The position numbers and the translations under genes are program-made. Source: Bacteroidota bacterium (GTDB lineage Bacteria; Bacteroidota; Bacteroidia; Chitinophagales; BACL12). Taken from it: DNA of 64,000 bases. The stretch lies in contig JADKEK010000005.1 in NCBI GenBank assembly GCA_016718035.1, positions 248,001 through 312,000 of the forward strand, written 5' to 3'. Positions 42,582 to 51,062 of the stretch are shown here, piece after piece. Numbering within the stretch: the stretch's first letter is position 1; every line of letters starts with the position of its first letter. The notes under the pieces were generated by a model. The model was not told the origin of the DNA, ran no database searches, and saw only the letters and a program-made list of their open reading frames with translations.

Positions 42582-43214
42582 TTAAATTATATGCAGCTCG
42601 TATTGCACCCTGTTCAGTAAGGGCTTGAGACCGGAATGTTGTAGGCGGTTCAAATAAATGTCCTTTTCTATTAAGTAGATGTCGGAAAGTATGTGTCCGA
42701 TTTCAGGATACACTTCGTTTATCCGACCAATTTTTCTGCCTCCGGCTTTTTCGATAAACGGTATGGCTGCCAGATTCATAATGGGAGACGAAACAGTTGT
42801 CGCAAATAAATTATCGTGCGTATTAAATGCAAGTTGTAATAATTGATAACATAAACGGATAACCACTCTGGTGTAACCTTGCAAGAAAGCTAATTGCTCA
42901 AAGTAACACACATTTGGCGATTCGTATTTAGTTATATCTACCTCCCAATTGGCAGCATGTCGTTTAGTCCAAATATCAGATTGTTGTAAAGTTGTATTTT
43001 TTAATATAATGCCAAAGCCAATAATTTCATTTTCATTTTCTGCAACCAAACAATAATCATTAGCGATGTATTCTTGATATGTAGGTAAAGATGTTCCCAA
43101 TAAAAAACCTCCCGTTGTTGTGGTGCCATTAACATTTTTAAACGACAGCTGATTTTTGATTTCAACCATTGCAACAGCGTCTTCCAATGCGGCATAACGA
43201 ATATTAATTTTCAT
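42582..43214 (-). CDS. GNAT-like acyltransferase coupled to a desaturase
   Basis: 210 residues. It has a GNAT-like pattern with unusual length: MKINIRYAALEDAVAMVEIK, NDYCLVAENENEIIGFGIIL, VCYFEQLAFLQGYTRVVIRL (core strand beta4 and acetyl-CoA turn), FATTVSSPIMNLAAIPFIEK, and the closing YLIEKDIYLNRLQHSGLKPL. The Q/R-x-x-G-x-G/A acetyl-CoA motif is degenerate (GYTRVVIRL). Its ATG overlaps the end of the fatty acid desaturase gene by 11 bases, so the two are translationally coupled. A role in modifying or transferring a fatty acyl chain is an inference from the pairing. Confidence 0.65.
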   Translation of the reverse strand: MKINIRYAALEDAVAMVEIKNQLSFKNVNGTTTTGGFLLGTSLPTYQEYIANDYCLVAENENEIIGFGIILKNTTLQQSDIWTKRHAANWEVDITKYESPNVCYFEQLAFLQGYTRVVIRLCYQLLQLAFNTHDNLFATTVSSPIMNLAAIPFIEKAGGRKIGRINEVYPEIGHILSDIYLIEKDIYLNRLQHSGLKPLLNRVQYELHII

Positions 43215-44130
43215 AATGTTTGGAAGGGCCTTTTAATTGCCTGAAAATAGCAACAAAAAAATTTGTTGTCTGCTGGTTTTTAATTGCATATACATCAGGT
43301 AGTTGTTTTCGTTTGGATGGTAATTCATACCAAGGAATATTTGGATGCTGATGATGTGTTGCGTGTTCATTAAAGTTCATTAATATCCATGAAATAACCG
43401 GAACAGGGCGCACGGAGCGCACATTATACCGCACCTCTTCACCGATAGTTGTATCATAATGAAAAATATAAACCAAGAGTGAAAGCACCCATGCAAAAGA
43501 TAACATGGGAAATCCTAAAACAAGTAAATAATATTGTTTACCCAGCAAGTGAAAAGTCACATAATGAAATAATAATCCAATACAAAACAGCAATATTGCT
43601 ATAAACTGGTCCTTCATTTGCCACCCTTTAAATGCAGGTGATATTTTGGAAGACAATTTTGAAGGTACAAATAAAAATAACATTACCGAGATTAGTGAAT
43701 GCAGAAAAAAACCACCAAAAAACACACTTATGTACCAGACAAAATAATAATAAACGGTTTTCAACTTTTTGAATTTACCGGTTATTACAAAGGTGTCTAA
43801 TGCAGATGTATGTGGGTCTTTTCTATTAAACCCATGATGAAAATAATGTATTTTACGATAGATGTTAATCGGCACTAATAAAGGAATTAGCGCTATACTG
43901 CCAACTACATCGTTCACCGTATTATTTTCCGGAATTAACTTTTTATGCGCACATTCGTGCCCGATGATATACAATCGATAATACCATAATCCCTGGAAAA
44001 TCAGCAATGGGATGTACAATAGCCATTTTAGCAAATCATTTGCAACAAATTCAAATAAAACAATTGCCAATAAACCGTTTAACAGGAAAACTATTAACGT
44101 TTCAGCAATAAGTTTATAATTTTTATGCAT
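43204..44130 (-). CDS. Fatty acid desaturase-like di-iron membrane enzyme
   Basis: 308 residues with three hydrophobic helical regions. The three histidine boxes are complete: His58 and His62 in GHECAH, His95, His98 and His99 in KIHYFHHG, and His256, His259 and His260 in NEHATHHQHP. This arrangement is that of the FA_desaturase family (Pfam PF00487) with a di-iron centre in the membrane. Members introduce double bonds into acyl lipids, or hydroxylate carotenoids or alkanes. The neighbouring GNAT-like gene may use the product. Substrate not shown. Confidence 0.85.
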   Translation of the reverse strand: MHKNYKLIAETLIVFLLNGLLAIVLFEFVANDLLKWLLYIPLLIFQGLWYYRLYIIGHECAHKKLIPENNTVNDVVGSIALIPLLVPINIYRKIHYFHHGFNRKDPHTSALDTFVITGKFKKLKTVYYYFVWYISVFFGGFFLHSLISVMLFLFVPSKLSSKISPAFKGWQMKDQFIAILLFCIGLLFHYVTFHLLGKQYYLLVLGFPMLSFAWVLSLLVYIFHYDTTIGEEVRYNVRSVRPVPVISWILMNFNEHATHHQHPNIPWYELPSKRKQLPDVYAIKNQQTTNFFVAIFRQLKGPSKHYEN

Positions 44131-44209
44131 AGTGCCACATTAGCCTTCTTAAAGATACAATCAATTTGACAATTTAAGCGGCAATGTATGAATTGGCATT
44201 ACCCAATGT

Positions 44210-44911
44210 TTAATGTAATTCTTTATCAATTTCAGCCTGTAACGCTTTAATTCTCTTTTCTACTTCCAGGTAGTACTGAATAATAAATACTCTATTGTTT
44301 TGCATTTTCCAAAAATCGCTTAAAACCTGATTCTTATCTGACGTAGGTAAGGCAACCGGAAAGGTCATATCTTTTAAGGTGCCTAAACTATCGAGCTGGT
44401 AGTAGGGTGACATCTTCGTATTAAAATCTTTGTAATAATTTTCCTGAAATTGTAACTCATCATACTCTTCTTCTAATTTGCGAATGGTATTATAATCGCC
44501 TTCGTATAATGCGATAATTTTGGAGCGAAGTGAATCGTTGCTGATTATCTCCAACCCTTTCGATTTAAGTGTTTCGTAACCTGAATTATTTTGAACGGAA
44601 ACGAAATCGCGAAATAAATTAAAATAGTGGAACGTAATGGAATCATTGTTCACCGGAACATTCAAAACAATATTTCTGAAATGTTGGATAGCAATTATAC
44701 CATATTCATGCCCTTTTGTATTTACCTGAATATCGAGTACATCTTGTTTTAACCCATTGTTGATTTCCTGCAGAATGCTCATCTCCGTGATATGGTCCTT
44801 TCTGTCCTCGTTCCAATTGTCTAAAGCAAAGGCGGCGAATACACCAATAAATATGGATAAAAATTCTAAAAGGAATTTATTCAGACCGGTAAACCTTGGT
44901 TTTTTTGTCAT
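44210..44911 (-). CDS. DUF6090-like single-pass membrane protein
   Basis: 233 residues. An N-terminal anchor helix (FLLEFLSIFIGVFAAFALDN) is followed by a mostly helical periplasmic part (EMSILQEINNGLKQDVLDIQ; IIALYEGDYNTIRKLEEEYD; QFQENYYKDFNTKMSPYYQL). The start WNEDRKDH after the helix is the hallmark of the DUF6090 family, widespread in Bacteroidota with no known role. It stands alone between gaps of 79 and 281 bases. Coiled-coil character suggests oligomerisation at the membrane. Confidence 0.75.
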   Translation of the reverse strand: MTKKPRFTGLNKFLLEFLSIFIGVFAAFALDNWNEDRKDHITEMSILQEINNGLKQDVLDIQVNTKGHEYGIIAIQHFRNIVLNVPVNNDSITFHYFNLFRDFVSVQNNSGYETLKSKGLEIISNDSLRSKIIALYEGDYNTIRKLEEEYDELQFQENYYKDFNTKMSPYYQLDSLGTLKDMTFPVALPTSDKNQVLSDFWKMQNNRVFIIQYYLEVEKRIKALQAEIDKELH

Positions 44912-45192
44912 AACTTAACTAGCGCACTTATAAGTTTAAAGAAGGCAAAAATATCACAATAATTATAATGTTTAAAGATTGCGACAGCAGGTTAAAGATT
45001 ATTAAGTCTGAAATTTTCACTTCAAACACAACCCTGTCTAACCCGGGACCTGAAGAATTGTTGATTACAGGCATCCTTTTTTCAATTATTTACCAAACCG
45101 ACGGAATCCCTATTTTATATGTAAATTGAAGCATTAAACAGTTATAAATCAAGAGCACGCATATAGTTATTGCTGCCGTGTATTTGAATTAC

Positions 45193-45693
45193 CTATATCG
45201 TAAGGGTGTATAACCAATACTTTTTATTAAACCGCGGTGGAATTTCTTTTAAGATGGTAAATCCTAACGATTCGTAAATATGTCTTGCTTTATCCATCAT
45301 TTCAGATGTATGCAATGCCATTATTTGTTCGTTTTGTTGTTTAGCGAGTGATATACATTTTTGGGTTAAGGTTTTGGCAATTCCCTGTCCATTATAACTT
45401 GGATCAACACTTACAAATCGAAGTTGACACCAGGAAGCTTCATAAATTTCGGTAGCATTTCCGCTAGGCACTAAAAAAGCCATTCCAACAATGGTATTTT
45501 CTTCATTGGTACAAACTTCACAATGCGCTATTTCAAGTAATTCTGAATAGGTGTCCGGGTTAGAAATGTTGCTGAACAATTTGATCCAGTCATCAGGTAA
45601 AAGTACTTTTTCATATTCTCCCCATGACTTAATGGCCAATTCTTGTAATTGTGGGATATCTGAGTTTGTTCCGGTTCTAAATTGTAATAACAT
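45193..45693 (-). CDS. GNAT-family N-acetyltransferase
   Basis: 166 residues. The core is VGMAFLVPSGNATEIYEASW, QLRFVSVDPSYNGQGIAKTL (acetyl-CoA loop Y-N-G-Q-G-I-A), and QIMALHTSEMMDKARHIYES. Length and strand order are those of a normal GNAT. It is not close to any resistance family known to me. The preceding 281-base gap contains no other feature. Its start is the ATG at 45693. Confidence 0.82.
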   Translation of the reverse strand: MLLQFRTGTNSDIPQLQELAIKSWGEYEKVLLPDDWIKLFSNISNPDTYSELLEIAHCEVCTNEENTIVGMAFLVPSGNATEIYEASWCQLRFVSVDPSYNGQGIAKTLTQKCISLAKQQNEQIMALHTSEMMDKARHIYESLGFTILKEIPPRFNKKYWLYTLTI

Positions 45694-45733
45694 AGCTGGA
45701 ATTGAAAAACATAGAAATTTAATGCTAAATTAA

Positions 45734-46201
45734 TTATTTAACAGTTTCTGTAATTACTTTATCAAATACCCAAATATTATGGTGATTGTCGTGTTTACTT
45801 TTCATCACTTCATCGGCAATTAATTCATTTTGGGTTGAACCGAAGGAGTAATCGACAATATTAGAAAAATTGTTTTTCCAAATGGAAGCTTTTATAGTAG
45901 TAGGTGCCGGTTCCAATTTACCTCTGAATAATAGTTTAACCGGTCGGGTTTTTCCATCGGCTTTCATTTTAAAACTAATTTTATTTGACCTTTCACCGTA
46001 ATAGTGATAACGGGTTAAATAAAATTTTTCACCCTTTTGACTAATTATAAATTTACTTCCGGTAAACCCTTCAGATTTAGCTTCGAGTTGACTTTTTTCT
46101 AAATTTAATATCCAGGTGCCACTAATATCTATTGATTGAGCAAAACCGGTAGTGAGTGTCAACAAAACACAAATGGTTGTAACAAATAGTTTATTGCGCA
46201 T
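45734..46201 (-). CDS. Small secreted beta-barrel-like protein, unknown
   Basis: 155 residues. A signal peptide ends at T-T-G-F-A-Q. The mature part is made of short beta strands (ISGTWILNLEKSQLEAKSEG; SKFIISQKGEKFYLTRYHYY; NKISFKMKADGKTRPVKLLF), with the S-G-T-W start typical of lipocalin-like or calycin-type domains in Bacteroidota. No known family could be named. It starts 40 bases past the GNAT gene's start region on the same strand and may be a separate transcript. Confidence 0.55.
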   Translation of the reverse strand: MRNKLFVTTICVLLTLTTGFAQSIDISGTWILNLEKSQLEAKSEGFTGSKFIISQKGEKFYLTRYHYYGERSNKISFKMKADGKTRPVKLLFRGKLEPAPTTIKASIWKNNFSNIVDYSFGSTQNELIADEVMKSKHDNHHNIWVFDKVITETVK

Positions 46202-46308
46202 AGGATAAAACGTTATTTTAAATCGGAAAATATGTCCCGGTAAAAATAATTAATTAAACCCGTCTTGCAATTTTATTAACTATTCTTAATAAACGCAGTA
46301 ATGTGAAT

Positions 46309-47379
46309 TTATTCGATAACGGCATTAATTTTCTCCCAAAGTTCATTATCAAATCCGGAAAGTGCGAAACTAGGGTTTAAAGGGTCGGAGGCATTGCCCA
46401 TTCTAATAATTACCATATTTTTTCCCGGAACAACATAAATGCGCTGATCTTCAGCACCCATGGCAGCATACATATCTGATGGCGCATTCGGTATCAAGGG
46501 GCCTGTGTACACTTCTTGCCCCCCAGGAACCATATAAGTGGCTTTTCCATTTAGCCACCATAAATAACCATATGAGGGATTAATATCTTGAGAAGTATGA
46601 ACACTTTCATTAAAAAAATCGGCATTCACAATTTGTTCCCCATCCCAATTACCTGTGTTTAAGGCTAAGAGACCGAATCGAGCCATACTGCGTGTGGTGC
46701 TGTGATAAATAGTAAATATGAGTCCTTCTTCCCAATAACCATCCATTCCTATTTTATTTTTGAGATGTTCATTAAAATAAGTTTCATATTCTGTATCAGC
46801 CGCAGCTGCAACTACATCCATCAATTTTTGGAATACATTGTGATACGACCATCTTGTGCCAGCATCAGCTAAATACGTTAAATTGAATTTAATTACCAGC
46901 TCACTCGAATCGTTAATTCCTGAAGTCATAGTTAATAAATGACGGGAGTTGATTAAATTTTCTTTATCAATAGGTTCACTTGTCCAACCTGAGCCTAAAT
47001 AATCGGAAACTTTATTATTTATATTGAGCAGACCTTGTTGTTGTGCAATTCCTGTAGTGGCTGATACAAGAGTTTTACCTGCGCTATTCCATTGCCATTC
47101 CGCTTCGGCATTGTGTCCGTCGAAATATGCTTCTAAAACAATTTTGCCATCTACTAAAATCATAAATGATTTACTGTTTTTATCAGCCAAATAATTTAAC
47201 AAAGGTTCAAAGGCCTCTTCGTTCCATCCTAGTTCAGTAATTGATGTAGTTTCCCATGCGGTATCAGCTACAGGAGGAAAATACATTGCTGTTTCAGGAG
47301 TAGGCGGAATAATATCATCATCTTTTTTGCATCCAAAAAATGGCAGTAAAAGCAATAGAAAAATGAATTTGTTGGACAT
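46309..47379 (-). CDS. Serine hydrolase lipoprotein of the class C beta-lactamase fold
   Basis: 356 residues from the ATG at 47379 (TTG 47409 rejected). The leader MSNKFIFLLLLLPFFGCKKD holds a lipobox with Cys at about residue 17, so it is a lipoprotein. The catalytic S-x-x-K is in WNSAGKTLVSAT, and the Tyr motif is in RWSYHNVFQKL. The later GYLWWLNGKATYMV and GAEDQRIYVVPGKNMVII (H/K-x-G region) complete the fold. Such proteins are mostly esterases or DD-peptidases; a beta-lactamase role is possible but not indicated. Confidence 0.85.
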   Translation of the reverse strand: MSNKFIFLLLLLPFFGCKKDDDIIPPTPETAMYFPPVADTAWETTSITELGWNEEAFEPLLNYLADKNSKSFMILVDGKIVLEAYFDGHNAEAEWQWNSAGKTLVSATTGIAQQQGLLNINNKVSDYLGSGWTSEPIDKENLINSRHLLTMTSGINDSSELVIKFNLTYLADAGTRWSYHNVFQKLMDVVAAAADTEYETYFNEHLKNKIGMDGYWEEGLIFTIYHSTTRSMARFGLLALNTGNWDGEQIVNADFFNESVHTSQDINPSYGYLWWLNGKATYMVPGGQEVYTGPLIPNAPSDMYAAMGAEDQRIYVVPGKNMVIIRMGNASDPLNPSFALSGFDNELWEKINAVIE

Positions 47380-47440
47380 ATGACCTGATGATATCTTTGT
47401 ATTAGACAAAAGAAATTAACAATGGTTTAAAGTTAACCAT

Positions 47441-48034
47441 TTAGTGCACGTTTTCCTGCGGATTTAACATATAAAACACTTCGTTACACTGATTAATATA
47501 ATCTTGTATAGGTTCCAGCCCGACACTTTTTCTGCGGATATCCAAATTTGCGGTATCGATGCAGGGTTTTATAGTGGTGTTTCCGCTCATATTAACCTGA
47601 GTGCCATAAATTTGAGGCCTGCCATTATTTATTTCTATACGGTCGCTTAAAAATGCAAAGTTTTGACCGGAAGCATTTTGTTTAGCGACTTCTTTTTTCA
47701 TTTTTTGTAAAACTTCCTGCTGGAAATCTACATTAAAATCGCTATGTTGCACTAATACAAAATATTTATCGGAAGTTGTGGTTCCAATAAAGTCATAACC
47801 AGGATAACCATATCGTTTAAAAATATCAGCAATAAATGGATAATTAGATTTTTTCACTCTTAAAAAGGCTGCTGCTGCACTATCGGCAGGTTGTATTTCA
47901 ACACAAGCCTGGTCTGCTTGATGTAAACTGTCGATTAACACTGTTAGCTGTTGCTTATCCGCCATAGATTTTCTTATGGGAACACATGCACTAAGACAAA
48001 CCATTACTATAACAATATAACTATTTTTAAACAT
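47441..48034 (-). CDS. DUF6624-like lipoprotein
   Basis: 197 residues. A hydrophobic leader ends at the lipobox CLSAC (Cys at about residue 17). The mature part follows DUF6624: QQLTVLIDSLHQADQACVEI, VKKSNYPFIADIFKRYGYPG, KYFVLVQHSDFNVDFQQEVL, and FAFLSDRIEINNGRPQIYGT with the closing TANLDIRRKSVGLEPIQDYI. These lipoproteins are common in Bacteroidota and have no known role. The serine hydrolase gene starts 31 bases beyond its 3' end on the same strand, so cotranscription is possible. Confidence 0.75.
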   Translation of the reverse strand: MFKNSYIVIVMVCLSACVPIRKSMADKQQLTVLIDSLHQADQACVEIQPADSAAAAFLRVKKSNYPFIADIFKRYGYPGYDFIGTTTSDKYFVLVQHSDFNVDFQQEVLQKMKKEVAKQNASGQNFAFLSDRIEINNGRPQIYGTQVNMSGNTTIKPCIDTANLDIRRKSVGLEPIQDYINQCNEVFYMLNPQENVH

Positions 48035-48114
48035 TACTTTTTTATTTTATACAAGTTTCTACAATAAAGATAAATGTTAGACATTGAATTATTGATACAT
48101 TTAAGTTATTTAAA

Positions 48115-48543
48115 TTAATCTTCTATTGCTTCAATGCCCTGTTCTTTTAAACGGGCCAGGTTATCTTTCATGGTTTGTAATAATTCCGGGGAATGACCTT
48201 CCCAAGTTTCAACTAGACCAATAATTTTTAAACCACTTTTTGTGCGATAAGATTTTGTGGGATTTCCCGGAAACTTTTTATCCGTAAGGTTAGGGTCGTC
48301 TTCAAAATTTCCTGTTGGTTCTATTATATATATACTTCCGAAACCCTCGCCTACAGCTAGTTCGGCGCCCCAAATGGCAGCGTCGAGGGTTGCAGTAAAA
48401 TATACATAATTAGCTTTTTTTCTGCTGCCATAATTTGACGTAAATCCAGGTTCAATTACATCACCTGTTTGGAGAATTGCTTTTGTTCCGTGATAATATG
48501 TAGTTGTGGAATTAGCGATTTCAGTTATATCATAAATTGCCAT
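48115..48543 (-). CDS. arr: Rifampin ADP-ribosyltransferase (Arr)
   Basis: 142 residues, the full length of the family. It follows Arr-2/Arr-ms colinearly: TTYYHGTKAILQTGDVIEPG (His18), NYVYFTATLDAAIWGAELAV, YIIEPTGNFEDDPNLTDKKF (Asp82/83), PGNPTKSYRTKSGLKIIGLV and the closing WEGHSPELLQTMKDNLARLK. The H-G-T-K, W-G-A-E-L-A and F-E-D-D-P-N-L-T motifs are diagnostic. Arr uses NAD+ to ADP-ribosylate the C23 hydroxyl of rifamycins and abolishes binding to RNA polymerase. It is not flanked by an integron site or transposase. High-level resistance is predicted but not shown. Confidence 0.9.
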   Translation of the reverse strand: MAIYDITEIANSTTTYYHGTKAILQTGDVIEPGFTSNYGSRKKANYVYFTATLDAAIWGAELAVGEGFGSIYIIEPTGNFEDDPNLTDKKFPGNPTKSYRTKSGLKIIGLVETWEGHSPELLQTMKDNLARLKEQGIEAIED

Positions 48544-48570
48544 AAACAGATTTTTTAGTAAATAATTTCT

Positions 48571-49026
48571 TTACATATTAGCCAACACAATTTCCAGCTT
48601 GTCGAAATTTTCTTCATTTTTTCCAACAACAAAAGGTTTTAACTTATCACAATCTTCTGCTGAATAAAATAACATTTTAAATGTGAGCAAGGTAAAACCA
48701 TTATCTATTGTTTCGAAAGTGGCAACGACCTGAAACAACGGTTTTGAAATGCGGTCCCAGGCAATAAGTGCATTAGGTTCAATTTTAATAAAGGTGCAGG
48801 CATTCTCGTAATTTCCTTTATCAGGACCATGCATAGTAAATACCCATTTACCACCTACCTGAAAATCAAATTCATGGAAAGTATTGGTAAAACCTGCAGG
48901 GCCCCACCAGTTTTTCAGGTGTTCGGGTTCTGACCATGCACGAAACACCAGGTTTTTATCATACTGCAATATTCTTGAGCTGATAATTTCGCTATCGGGT
49001 GATGTGACTAAGATTTCTGTTGCCAT
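48571..49026 (-). CDS. AHSA1-type SRPBCC protein (stand-alone)
   Basis: 151 residues, a START-like domain: RILQYDKNLVFRAWSEPEHL, NWWGPAGFTNTFHEFDFQVG, GKWVFTMHGPDKGNYENACT, and the closing DKLKPFVVGKNEENFDKLEI. No ArsR regulator lies next to it, but it is directly upstream of the Arr gene (27 bases), which it may share a transcript with. The function is unknown; the family binds small hydrophobic ligands. Confidence 0.85.
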   Translation of the reverse strand: MATEILVTSPDSEIISSRILQYDKNLVFRAWSEPEHLKNWWGPAGFTNTFHEFDFQVGGKWVFTMHGPDKGNYENACTFIKIEPNALIAWDRISKPLFQVVATFETIDNGFTLLTFKMLFYSAEDCDKLKPFVVGKNEENFDKLEIVLANM

Positions 49027-49104
49027 TGCGCGTGTTAGGTTGAATGCTTGTAAAAATAATTTGATGCTACGCTAATATATAATTGCTTCGTTATTTACAC
49101 TGAA

Positions 49105-50118
49105 TTATTTATTTGTCCACTCGTGAATATCTTTAAAAATTTGCGATTTTATATTCACATATTCAGTTTTGCCATTCTCGACTAATTCATCTTGTAAAAA
49201 ATGATTGGCATTAGGATAAACCCGATAAGTTAAGTTGGTTTTGTGATGACGTAAAAATTCAATCTGCACATAATCAGAATTCATAACAAACGATTGCCAA
49301 ATATCCTTTCCACCTGCTACCATATAGATGGGTATTTTGAGTTTTAACATATTCTCCAGTGGGGTTTCATCACTAAAACTTGCCCAACGATAATAGGTTT
49401 CATCCCAAAATAATTTTTCGCGACTATTTGGGTCGGCAAATATTTTGGCATATTCGGAAAATAGGCTATCGATATTTTGCTGACTTTGCTCAAAGGTTTG
49501 TTCCCCGGTAAATGACATGAGTCGTTCCTGCAGTGTAAAATCGTACAGATGATTCAGTGAGTTTGTATTCAGCATTACAACATGCGTTACTTTTTTGTTG
49601 AGTACTGCCACTTTTGGAGCCACTTGCCCGCCTTGAGAATGACCAATTACGACTATTTTAGATTGATCAACAGGTAGTAGTTTTATAGCCTGATTAATTA
49701 TTAGTGATGCGGCTTCTGCTCTCCATTCCAGGGAATATTGTTGAATAAATGTATCGTTTAACGGATAAGTCGTACTAAAGTTTATCGGATCTTTTTGAAT
49801 GGTGTCAAAAAGTGGAATGCCCGGCTTGGAAACACAAATTACATGATATACATCCTTATACTGTTCTATTTCTAAAAATCCTTTCCAGGCATATGTTTTT
49901 AAATCTGGCTGATAAGCAAAAGTAGGCTCATTACCGGAGCCATGAATAAATAATAGAATAGGTTTTTTTTGAGCGATTGTAGATTTAAAGGTGCAAAATT
50001 CAACTTTGCCTAATTTTTTGTTTTCAATGGTAAATATTTGAAATTGGTCTTTCAAATCGTTTTGAGCAAACGTGAAGGAAGTCAGCGTGAGGAATAAACT
50101 AAACACAAAAATTTTCAT
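49105..50118 (-). CDS. Secreted alpha/beta hydrolase
   Basis: 337 residues with a signal peptide (KIFVFSLFLTLTSFTFAQND). The fold markers are the oxyanion segment FIHGSGNEPTF, the nucleophile Ser in VVIGHSQGGQVAP, the Asp in VAGGKDIWQSF, and the His in PNANHFLQDE. A complete triad is present. The type resembles the BAAT/dienelactone-like or prolyl-oligopeptidase-related lipases; an esterase acting in the periplasm is likely, with unknown substrate. Confidence 0.82.
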   Translation of the reverse strand: MKIFVFSLFLTLTSFTFAQNDLKDQFQIFTIENKKLGKVEFCTFKSTIAQKKPILLFIHGSGNEPTFAYQPDLKTYAWKGFLEIEQYKDVYHVICVSKPGIPLFDTIQKDPINFSTTYPLNDTFIQQYSLEWRAEAASLIINQAIKLLPVDQSKIVVIGHSQGGQVAPKVAVLNKKVTHVVMLNTNSLNHLYDFTLQERLMSFTGEQTFEQSQQNIDSLFSEYAKIFADPNSREKLFWDETYYRWASFSDETPLENMLKLKIPIYMVAGGKDIWQSFVMNSDYVQIEFLRHHKTNLTYRVYPNANHFLQDELVENGKTEYVNIKSQIFKDIHEWTNK

Positions 50119-50217
50119 ACTACAGGTGCTAAAAATTAACTCAGTTTATTAATTAGGTGTTGGACGGGTAAAAGTAATTGAACTTTTTAATATCCCGATA
50201 ACAAAATGGTTAAAACA

Positions 50218-50661
50218 TTATTTTGTGGTTTTGCAAGCACAAGTATAATTTTTGTTGAGGTGTTCGATAGTTGTTTCGCACAAAGTTTGTAAAACATTAA
50301 TATCAATATCAGATAAGGTTTTGATATACATACAAGCTTTGCCTATTTTAAATTTCCCCAAATTATTGAGCAGATGTTTATTTTCTTCGTTTGCAACAAA
50401 AACATATAACGAGATTGCTGCTTTTCTCGGTGAAAAAGCTATCATTGGAGCATCGCCTTCATGACCGCTGGCATATTTATAATGATAACTGCCAAATCCA
50501 ATTATGGAAGGCCCCCACATTTGTGCTTTAAAGCTTGACCATTGCTGCATCAGTTTGATGAGTTGATAACTGTCTTGTTTTTTTTGATTGCTATCAACAA
50601 ATGATTCAATGAAGACATCTACACTTTGAGTTGTGACAGTTGTTTTGTTTTTGGTTGCCAT
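50218..50661 (-). CDS. DUF1801 protein
   Basis: 147 residues. The match to DUF1801 covers the whole length: FVDSNQKKQDSYQLIKLMQQ, MWGPSIIGFGSYHYKYASGH with the G-F-G-S-Y-x-Y-K-Y block, MIAFSPRKAAISLYVFVANE, and IGKACMYIKTLSDIDINVLQ. The end (TCACKTTK) carries a Cys-Ala-Cys pair. The protein is cytoplasmic and of unknown function. It is unlike the shorter DUF1801 at 35753 and closer to the one at 52766. Confidence 0.85.
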   Translation of the reverse strand: MATKNKTTVTTQSVDVFIESFVDSNQKKQDSYQLIKLMQQWSSFKAQMWGPSIIGFGSYHYKYASGHEGDAPMIAFSPRKAAISLYVFVANEENKHLLNNLGKFKIGKACMYIKTLSDIDINVLQTLCETTIEHLNKNYTCACKTTK

Positions 50662-50725
50662 AAAACAATTTAAATAATAAACTGTATCAAAATATGTAAA
50701 CTTAAATGCATTTCAATTGGTTTGC

Positions 50726-50953
50726 TCAAAGCAAATCAAATTCGGCTTTTTTGGCCATCATCCATTCTTGCATTGCAGTTGGTGATTGCATCATTTCCTG
50801 CATTTTTTGCATAGCAGCAAGGTGGGGTTGGTCACCTTTTTGAAACATTTCCATTGCATGCTGTTTGCTTTGGCTGGCAATTGATTCAAATGTGTCGCCG
50901 TGAAATTCTAAATCACAAGCTCCACCTAATTGATTGCAGGTCATTTTTTTCAT
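50726..50953 (-). CDS. DUF1059 small protein
   Basis: 75 residues. It begins MKKMTCNQLGGACDLEFHGD and continues FESIASQSKQHAMEMFQKGD, the signature of DUF1059 with two conserved Cys residues. The Met/Gln-rich helix AAMQKMQEMMQSPTAMQEWM follows. Proteins of this size are common in soil Bacteroidota and have no known role. It is flanked by a 64-base gap from the DUF1801 gene and 109 bases from the pentapeptide relic. Confidence 0.85.
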   Translation of the reverse strand: MKKMTCNQLGGACDLEFHGDTFESIASQSKQHAMEMFQKGDQPHLAAMQKMQEMMQSPTAMQEWMMAKKAEFDLL

Positions 50954-51062
50954 ATTGATATAATTAAATTTTCATCAAACTTAATAAAAAAAATGAAATC
51001 AGGGAATCTATCAGCCATACAGGCACTAAAATTCAGTAAAAATGTATGTTATTTCACTTAAA

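Noticed and set aside
38090..44935. A repeated stretch TATAAG(TG)CGCTAGTT near the end of one GNAT gene and the start of the DUF6090 gene
   Set aside because: About 14 matching bases are expected by chance between two places in 64 kb, and one copy is inside coding sequence.
46309..47379. Class C beta-lactamase-fold lipoprotein considered as a resistance gene
   Set aside because: S-x-x-K and Tyr motifs fit esterases and peptidases equally; nothing points to beta-lactam hydrolysis.
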